From Bacteroidales bacterium (GTDB lineage: Bacteria > Bacteroidota > Bacteroidia > Bacteroidales > UBA932), in NCBI GenBank assembly GCA_017519185.1, contig JAFWSX010000023.1, positions 148,346 to 212,345 of the forward strand: a stretch of DNA of 64,000 nucleotides, read 5' to 3'. Positions 59,482-64,000 of the stretch are shown in pieces. Each line of letters opens with the position of its first letter. The first letter of the stretch is position 1. The notes beneath the pieces were generated by a model. That model saw nothing but the letters and a program-made list of their open reading frames with translations. It searched no databases and was not told where the DNA came from. A program made the translations under genes and the position numbers.

Positions 59482-60475
59482 AGAAATAACTGACTTTTTG
59501 CTTTTCGGCACGCAACGCAAGGTTCCTGTCGCGCCTGAGGGTCTGATAGCATTCCACTGCAGCGCTGAGGGATGGATCAACAAAGACTATCTCCTCTGCC
59601 AGTATGCTGCGGTAAGGATAGGTTCCGTTCACGAACATACTGCGGTATCTTTCGAGCAGGGCTTCGCAATCGGCCAGGAAGGCTTCATCCAACCCTTCTA
59701 CCATAATCACCTTCAGAGGTGACTTTGAATTGTCTGAACGCAGATTGTCGACAATCTGCGACAAACCCTGCAGACTGTCATCTCCGCCTATAATGGAAAT
59801 AGACCTGGTGTTGCCGTTTTCTGCCGCCACTCTCCGTATGGCCTCGGAATTGGCCTTGACGGCATCGTGGCTGCTGTCGCTCAGGGCTGCGATGGTAAAC
59901 GAAGCAATGTTGTCATTAGACAGTGAATCGAACATAGCCCTGACTCCGGCTTCTATCTCAGAAATAATTCTGACACCGGCTCCGTTGTTTTCGGAGAGAG
60001 CTTCCATCTCGTCCAGTCCGCTGGAAGAGGTGAGGTATCCGCCTGCCACCACTATCTTTGAGCGTTCCTTCACAAACGAATCCCAATATTTGTCTTTCAT
60101 AAGGAAGAGCGCACTGCCGAAACAATCCTCATCGCTTCCTGCAGTGTAATATTGGAAATACTCACCTGCGAAATCAAGAATACCGTCACTGCGGCGTGCG
60201 CCGGTGATATTGTCGAAGCAGTCCATAGTTCTGACAGCCTCCAGGAGGGTCATACTTGTGGAGTCTGCATCGAAAATTCCTATCGGCAAGTGTCTCAGTT
60301 CCCCATAATCAGAGAAATTCACAAAGTTGACGGAAGCCGTGTCATACAAAACTGCCTGAACGGCGGCGGGCAAGACGACAACGGGATGCGCTGTGCGCGG
60401 CTTGCATCCGAATAGCAGCAGCGATGCCAGGCACAGGGCCGCAAGAAGTCTATTTCCGATATGTGAACTTTCCAT
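59471..60475 (-). CDS. Lipoprotein resembling a degenerate glutamate racemase
   Basis: 334 aa. Lipoprotein signal SLLLFGC (Cys24). After about 60 residues comes LPIGIFDADSTSMTLLEAV, close to the 'PIGVFDSGxGGLTVL' start of MurI. Later VRIISEIEAGVRAMFDS and IAALSDSSHDAVKANSEAI parallel the racemase 'P-x-I-x-x-I-x-x-G' and 'AT-x-x-T-x-x-S' blocks. The two catalytic Cys are not in place: the region matching ACNTATA reads AGGYLTSS, and no GCTHYP-like motif is seen. It is therefore probably a non-catalytic envelope protein of the Asp/Glu racemase superfamily. It overlaps purM by 26 bases and the exonuclease by 11. Confidence 0.65.
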   Translation of the reverse strand: MESSHIGNRLLAALCLASLLLFGCKPRTAHPVVVLPAAVQAVLYDTASVNFVNFSDYGELRHLPIGIFDADSTSMTLLEAVRTMDCFDNITGARRSDGILDFAGEYFQYYTAGSDEDCFGSALFLMKDKYWDSFVKERSKIVVAGGYLTSSSGLDEMEALSENNGAGVRIISEIEAGVRAMFDSLSNDNIASFTIAALSDSSHDAVKANSEAIRRVAAENGNTRSISIIGGDDSLQGLSQIVDNLRSDNSKSPLKVIMVEGLDEAFLADCEALLERYRSMFVNGTYPYRSILAEEIVFVDPSLSAAVECYQTLRRDRNLALRAEKQKVSYFYGF

Positions 60476-61631
60476 ATTCAGAGTCTATGATGACCTTGGT
60501 ATCTTCAGAAGCCTCAACCCTGCCGATTATGCGCGCTTCAATTCCGAATTTCGCACTGATAGCGGCCAGGTCGCCTGCGATTTCTTCAGGAACGTAAAGT
60601 TCGAGCCTGTGCCCCATATTGAACACCTTATACATTTCGTCCCACGGAGTTCCACTCTCGTGCTGAATCGTACGGAAAAGAGGAGGCACGGGGAACAAAT
60701 TGTCCTTTATTACCGTAAGACCGTCCACGAAATGGAGCACTTTGGTCTGGGCGCCGCCAGAACAGTGAATCATTCCGTGTATGTTACGACGGTGAGCGGC
60801 AAGCATCTCTTTCACTACCGGAGCATAAGTACGCGTGGGTGACAGCACAAGTTTTCCATAGGTAACTCCGGTTTCAGGCTCGATTTCGGTCAGCGAGCGG
60901 CTTCCGCAATAGACAAATTCCGAAGGTGTATGCGCATCATAGCTGTCGGGATATTTCTCAGCAAGGTATTTCCCGAAAACGTCGTGACGGGCGCTGGTAA
61001 GGCCGTTGCTGCCCATTCCGCCATTATAGCTGTCTTCGTAAACAGCCTGCCCGTAGCTCGATAGAGCGATGATGACATCACCGGCTGCAATGTTGGCATT
61101 GTCGATGACATCTGCCCTGCGCATACGCGCGACAACTGTGCTGTCGACTATTATGGTACGGACGAGGTCACCCACGTCTGCGGTTTCTCCTCCGGTCAGG
61201 ACCATGTCTATGCCGTACTTGTGCATCTTCTCCATAAAGGAGACAGAGCCTGATATCACTGCCGATATCACTTCGCCGGGGATCAGGTTCTTGTTGCGTC
61301 CGATGGTGGATGACAGCAGAATGTTGTCGGTCGCACCCACGCACAGCAGGTCGTCAGTGTTCATCACTATCGCATCCTGCGCAATGCCTGCCCATACATC
61401 CATATCTCCGGTTTCTTTCCAATAGAGATATGCCAGTGAGCTTTTGGTTCCGGCACCGTCGGCGTGCATCACCACACACCAGTCCGGATCACCGCCCAGG
61501 TAATCGGGTTCTATCTTGCAAAATGCCTTCGGGAACAACCCTTTGTCGAGCTTGGAGATGGCCTTGTGAACGTCTTCTTTCGAAGAGGACACACCCCTTT
61601 GCGCATATCTGTTCGCTTCGGTGTCTTTCAT
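60450..61631 (-). CDS. purM: Phosphoribosylformylglycinamidine cyclo-ligase (AIR synthetase)
   Basis: 393 aa from the ATG at 61631; the longer in-frame start would precede the promoter. Motifs: RYAQRGVSSSKEDVH, MHADGAGTKSSLAYLYW, AQDAIVMNTDDLLCVGA, DMVLTGGETADVGDLVRT and HGMIHCSGGAQTKVL. It closes the imidazole ring in purine synthesis. A TAATTTTG box ends 5 nt before the ATG (leaderless). It leads a four-gene unit with overlapping genes. Confidence 0.95.
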   Translation of the reverse strand: MKDTEANRYAQRGVSSSKEDVHKAISKLDKGLFPKAFCKIEPDYLGGDPDWCVVMHADGAGTKSSLAYLYWKETGDMDVWAGIAQDAIVMNTDDLLCVGATDNILLSSTIGRNKNLIPGEVISAVISGSVSFMEKMHKYGIDMVLTGGETADVGDLVRTIIVDSTVVARMRRADVIDNANIAAGDVIIALSSYGQAVYEDSYNGGMGSNGLTSARHDVFGKYLAEKYPDSYDAHTPSEFVYCGSRSLTEIEPETGVTYGKLVLSPTRTYAPVVKEMLAAHRRNIHGMIHCSGGAQTKVLHFVDGLTVIKDNLFPVPPLFRTIQHESGTPWDEMYKVFNMGHRLELYVPEEIAGDLAAISAKFGIEARIIGRVEASEDTKVIIDSEYGKFTYRK

Positions 61632-61636
61632 AGCTG

Positions 61637-61644
61637 CAAAATTA
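61637..61644 (-). promoter_or_regulatory. -7 box of purM (TAATTTTG)
   Basis: Minus-strand consensus box ending 5 nt before the purM ATG. Confidence 0.65.
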
Positions 61645-61665
61645 ACATTTTTTACTACTTTTTTG

Positions 61666-61673
61666 TACTTTTG
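61666..61673 (+). promoter_or_regulatory. -7 box of the aminotransferase gene (TACTTTTG)
   Basis: Consensus box 31 nt before the ATG at 61705, facing the purM box 21 bp away. Confidence 0.6.
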
Positions 61674-61704
61674 CGCAATCTCGAACATACGAATTACAAA
61701 TACA

Positions 61705-62904
61705 ATGCTTACCGTATCCAATCAAGCCCTGAACCTTCCCGTATCAGCCATCAGAAGGCTGATTCCTTATGCTGACGCAGCTACCGAGCGCGGCATCAAA
61801 GTGTATCACCTCAACATGGGGCAGCCTGACGTCGATTCATCTCCCCAGGCTCTCGCCGCAGTCAAGGAAAACCAGATGCACGTCCTGGGATACACCAATT
61901 CAGCCGGTGACAAGGCCTTGAGAGAAGGTATGGTCAAGTATTATTCAAATATCGGCATCGAACTCGGCATCGACAGCATCATCGCCACCCACGGTGGAAG
62001 CGAAGCTCTCCAGATAGCAATCGCAGCAACCTGCGACCCCGAAGACGAGTTGATCGTGTTCGAGCCGTTCTACACCAACTACAACACCTTTGCAGTACAG
62101 AACAACGTGGTGCTCCGTCCCATCACAACCCGCATCGAAGACGGATTCAAACTTCCTGAGATGTCTGAGATTGAGAAGCACATCACCAAGAAGACAAAAG
62201 GCATCCTGTTCTGCAACCCCAACAACCCTACCGGCTGCCTCTATAGCCGCGAGGACATCGAAAAGATCGGCCAGATCGCCAAGAAGCACGAACTCTTCAT
62301 ATATTCCGACGAGGTATACCGCGAATTCTGCTACACCGACACTCCTCATTTTTCTGCCCTTCAGCTCGAAGGCCTTGAAGAGAACGTGATCCTGCTCGAC
62401 TCTGTTTCGAAGAGATACAGTCTCTGCGGTGCGCGCATCGGGTTCGTCGTTTCAAGGAATCTCGAGGTAATGAAATATGTACTCCGCTATGCTCAGGCCC
62501 GTCTGTGCGTTTCAACTTACGGCCAGATAGCTTCTGTGGGTGCTCTCGATACTCCCAAGTCATACTTCAGCAAGGTCCGCAAGGAATACATCCATCGCCG
62601 CGACATTCTGCTCGAAGAGGTTTCGAAGATGGAAGGTGTCATCTGCCCCGTTCCGAACGGTGCTTTCTATGCCGCAGCCGAGCTGCCGGTCGACGATGCC
62701 GAAAGGTTCGCTATCTGGCTTCTTAATGACTTCAATATCGACGGCAAGACCGTCCAGGTGACCCCGATGGCCGGTTTCTACGCCACCAAGGGTATGGGCA
62801 AGAGGCAGGTACGTCTGGCTTACGTTCTCAAGGAGCCCGATCTGCGCGAAGCTTGCCGCTGCCTGAAGGCCGGCCTCGAAGCTTATCCTCATCGCACCAT
62901 ATAA
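61705..62904 (+). CDS. Class I/II PLP aminotransferase
   Basis: 399 aa from the ATG at 61705; the upstream extension would cover both divergent promoters. Fold type I motifs: YHLNMGQPDVDSSP, FCNPNNPTGCLYSRED, YSDEVYREFCY and the PLP lysine Lys236 in LDSVSKRYSLCGARIGF. It resembles aspartate/aromatic aminotransferases; the exact amino acid is not clear. It is followed at 1 base by a YciI gene and then ogt. Confidence 0.92.
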   Translation: MLTVSNQALNLPVSAIRRLIPYADAATERGIKVYHLNMGQPDVDSSPQALAAVKENQMHVLGYTNSAGDKALREGMVKYYSNIGIELGIDSIIATHGGSEALQIAIAATCDPEDELIVFEPFYTNYNTFAVQNNVVLRPITTRIEDGFKLPEMSEIEKHITKKTKGILFCNPNNPTGCLYSREDIEKIGQIAKKHELFIYSDEVYREFCYTDTPHFSALQLEGLEENVILLDSVSKRYSLCGARIGFVVSRNLEVMKYVLRYAQARLCVSTYGQIASVGALDTPKSYFSKVRKEYIHRRDILLEEVSKMEGVICPVPNGAFYAAAELPVDDAERFAIWLLNDFNIDGKTVQVTPMAGFYATKGMGKRQVRLAYVLKEPDLREACRCLKAGLEAYPHRTI

Positions 62905-62905
62905 T

Positions 62906-63223
62906 ATGCAATTCATCATCAAAGCCTATGACGGCGAAGGGATGCTGGAGAAAAGGATAGAAATCCGTTCAAGACACTTCGAAGGCATCGACAAAATAAG
63001 ACATCACGTTATTTGTGCCGGCGCAATCCGCGATGAAGCCGGAAAGATGATAGGTTCTCTGCTCGTTATGGAGTATGAAAGCCGAGAAGAATTGGATCAG
63101 TACATCGCTAATGAACCCTATGCCCAGGAGCACGTCTGGGAAAGGATTGAAATTGAGCCGATGACCGTCGCTATCCTCGACGGGGAAAGGACGGCCCTCT
63201 GGCCTGCTGATTCTAACGTTTAG
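62906..63223 (+). CDS. YciI-like domain protein
   Basis: 105 aa. The ferredoxin-like YciI fold is suggested by the MQFIIKAYDGEGMLEKR start, RSRHFEGIDKIRHHVICAGAI, and SREELDQYIANEPYAQEHVWERIEIEPM. Family members are small dimers with a conserved Asp-His pair and unclear activity. It starts 1 base after the aminotransferase stop and ends 4 bases before ogt. Confidence 0.9.
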   Translation: MQFIIKAYDGEGMLEKRIEIRSRHFEGIDKIRHHVICAGAIRDEAGKMIGSLLVMEYESREELDQYIANEPYAQEHVWERIEIEPMTVAILDGERTALWPADSNV

Positions 63224-63227
63224 CATT

Positions 63228-63725
63228 GTGGACTATATTTGGCATTACACTTCACCTTTGGGAGGAATTACGCTCGCCAGCGACGGCGTGGCCCTGACCG
63301 GTCTGTGGTTTGACGGGCAGAAGTTCTTCGGCGCGGGGCTTGACGCCAGAAACGAAGAGAAGAGACTTCCCATATTCGACGAGACCTGCCGCTGGCTGGA
63401 CATCTATTTCGGCGGAAAAGTTCCTGATTTCACGCCGAAACTGAATGTGCGCGCCACGCCGTTCAGCAAAGCCATCTGTGGAATTATGCTTGCCATCCCC
63501 TACGGGCAGACAATGTCATACGGAGAAATAGCCCGACAATATGCAAGGCAGACAAGCCTAGAGCGGATGTCATCCCAGGCTGTGGGCAATGCAGTGGCCC
63601 ACAACCCCATCTCGATAATCATTCCCTGCCACCGTGTCGTCGGCACTGACGGCAGCCTCACAGGCTACGCCGCCGGCCTCGACAGAAAACTGCAACTTTT
63701 GGATCTGGAACAATCTGCCAGATAA
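63228..63725 (+). CDS. ogt: Methylated-DNA-protein cysteine methyltransferase
   Basis: 165 aa. Removes O6-alkyl groups from guanine by transfer to its own Cys134 in IIPCHRVVG. PYGQTMSYGEIARQYA precedes it and GYAAGLDRKLQLLDLE closes the domain. The start codon is GTG, 4 bases after the YciI stop. The 69-bp tandem repeats begin two bases after its stop codon. Confidence 0.95.
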   Translation: MDYIWHYTSPLGGITLASDGVALTGLWFDGQKFFGAGLDARNEEKRLPIFDETCRWLDIYFGGKVPDFTPKLNVRATPFSKAICGIMLAIPYGQTMSYGEIARQYARQTSLERMSSQAVGNAVAHNPISIIIPCHRVVGTDGSLTGYAAGLDRKLQLLDLEQSAR

Positions 63726-63727
63726 TT

Positions 63728-63935
63728 CGGCTGCTGGCGCAGGGTCGCGGCTGCACCCTTGTCGCAGGAAAGCAAGCTCTTCGGGAAGCTCGTTCGCGGC
63801 TGCTGGCGCAGGGTCGCGGCTGCACCCTTGTCGCAGGAAAGCAAGGTCTTCGGGAAGCTCGTTCGCGGCTGCTGGCGCAGGAAAGCGGCGGCGCCCTTGT
63901 CGCAGGAAAGCAAGGTCTTCGGGGGGTTCCGTTCG
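63728..63935. repeat. Tandem repeat, 69-bp unit, three copies
   Basis: Units at 63728-63796 and 63797-63865 differ at a single position. A third at 63866-63935 is 70 bp and more diverged (an altered GTC/AAA triplet, T-to-G and A-to-G changes, and a changed end). The period equals 23 codons and several frames on both strands stay open, giving apparent repeats such as LSCDKGAAATLRQQP on the minus strand. Each unit holds CGCAGGAAAGC and a small CTTCGGGAAG hairpin. I do not consider it coding; it may be an extragenic repeat family. Confidence 0.85.
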
Positions 63936-64000
63936 CCTTCGGCTCACTCCAATCCCTCCCAACGCCATCTTCGTCATCGCTACGCGATAACTCGCTGTCG
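63936..64000. other. Unassigned sequence at window end
   Basis: CTTCGGCTC- and CGCTACGCGATA-containing sequence after the repeats. I see no gene or signal that can be supported; it may be the beginning of a longer repeat region. Confidence 0.3.

Noticed and set aside
63728..63935. CRISPR array
   Set aside because: The 69-bp units are directly abutting near-identical copies with no spacers, and no cas genes are seen.
63570..63977. Minus-strand repeat protein across ogt and the 69-bp repeats
   Set aside because: It runs antisense through conserved ogt and depends on the repeat period being a multiple of three; no start signal or family.

Overview
The window is a gene-dense chromosomal segment of a member of the Bacteroidales (phylum Bacteroidota). 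Three things point there. First, the Bacteroidota promoter signature recurs upstream of genes on both strands: a -7 box TAnnTTTG, sometimes with a -33 TTTG 19-20 bp upstream. Second, there are no Shine-Dalgarno-dependent starts to speak of. Third, many families are typical of the phylum: V-type ATPase, B-type L31, long NusB, DUF3276, DUF4296, DUF5606, TIGR02757, HECLGH-type DPP III, AddAB-like nuclease, and lipoproteins with short Cys-ending signals. By eye the GC content is a little above 50%, high for Bacteroides itself and compatible with Rikenellaceae-like or uncultured gut lineages. I cannot assign a genus. I saw no rRNA, tRNA, CRISPR array, insertion sequence or phage module. No gene-free stretch exceeds about 275 bases.

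Layout. 1-5525: the 3' part of a V-type ATPase operon (A, B, D, I, K). 5539-6265: a COG4185/zeta-toxin-like kinase overlapping a 54-codon partner, closed by a hairpin terminator. 6323-11841: the two halves of a TldD/TldE protease, split by glmM, a degenerate NamZ-like gene and rpmE2. 11900-20297: slyD, a COG2509 flavoprotein, tsaD, a 4.5 kb tamB and folP, which overlaps the end of tamB antisense. 20319-24203: tmk, a DoxX/MauE-like membrane protein and a DPP III lipoprotein. 24288-29097: a five-gene operon of two exported Gfo/Idh/MocA oxidoreductases, a DUF1080 lipoprotein, a small membrane protein and ApbE. This is the most system-like accessory unit here and looks like an oxidative (3-keto) glycoside-processing module with a flavin link.

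29098-42031: TIGR02757, a PatB-type C-S lyase, a GH43 lipoprotein coupled to addBA and pgi, then exoA and recG. 42090-50863: pdxA, rnhA, a DUF6807 protein, yicC, glnS, deoC, a DUF4296 lipoprotein, purD and a membrane protein. 50871-56358 (minus strand): nusB-yajC-ybbR-coaE-DUF5606-rimO-fabG. 56441-61631: DUF3276, then a minus-strand run purM, MurI-like lipoprotein, RNase D-like exonuclease, HD phosphohydrolase. 61705-63725: aminotransferase, YciI, ogt. The window ends in 69-bp tandem repeats.

Two patterns cut across the window. (1) Divergent genes share short intergenic regions with facing TAnnTTTG boxes, and for about seven genes the box lies only 4-8 nt before the start codon, implying leaderless or nearly leaderless mRNAs. 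(2) Convergent genes end within a few bases of each other or overlap, with no terminator between them. Functionally most of the window is housekeeping: ion-coupled ATP synthesis, envelope biogenesis, DNA repair (AddAB, RecG, ExoA, RNase H, Ogt), purine, folate, CoA and PLP synthesis, and translation factors.
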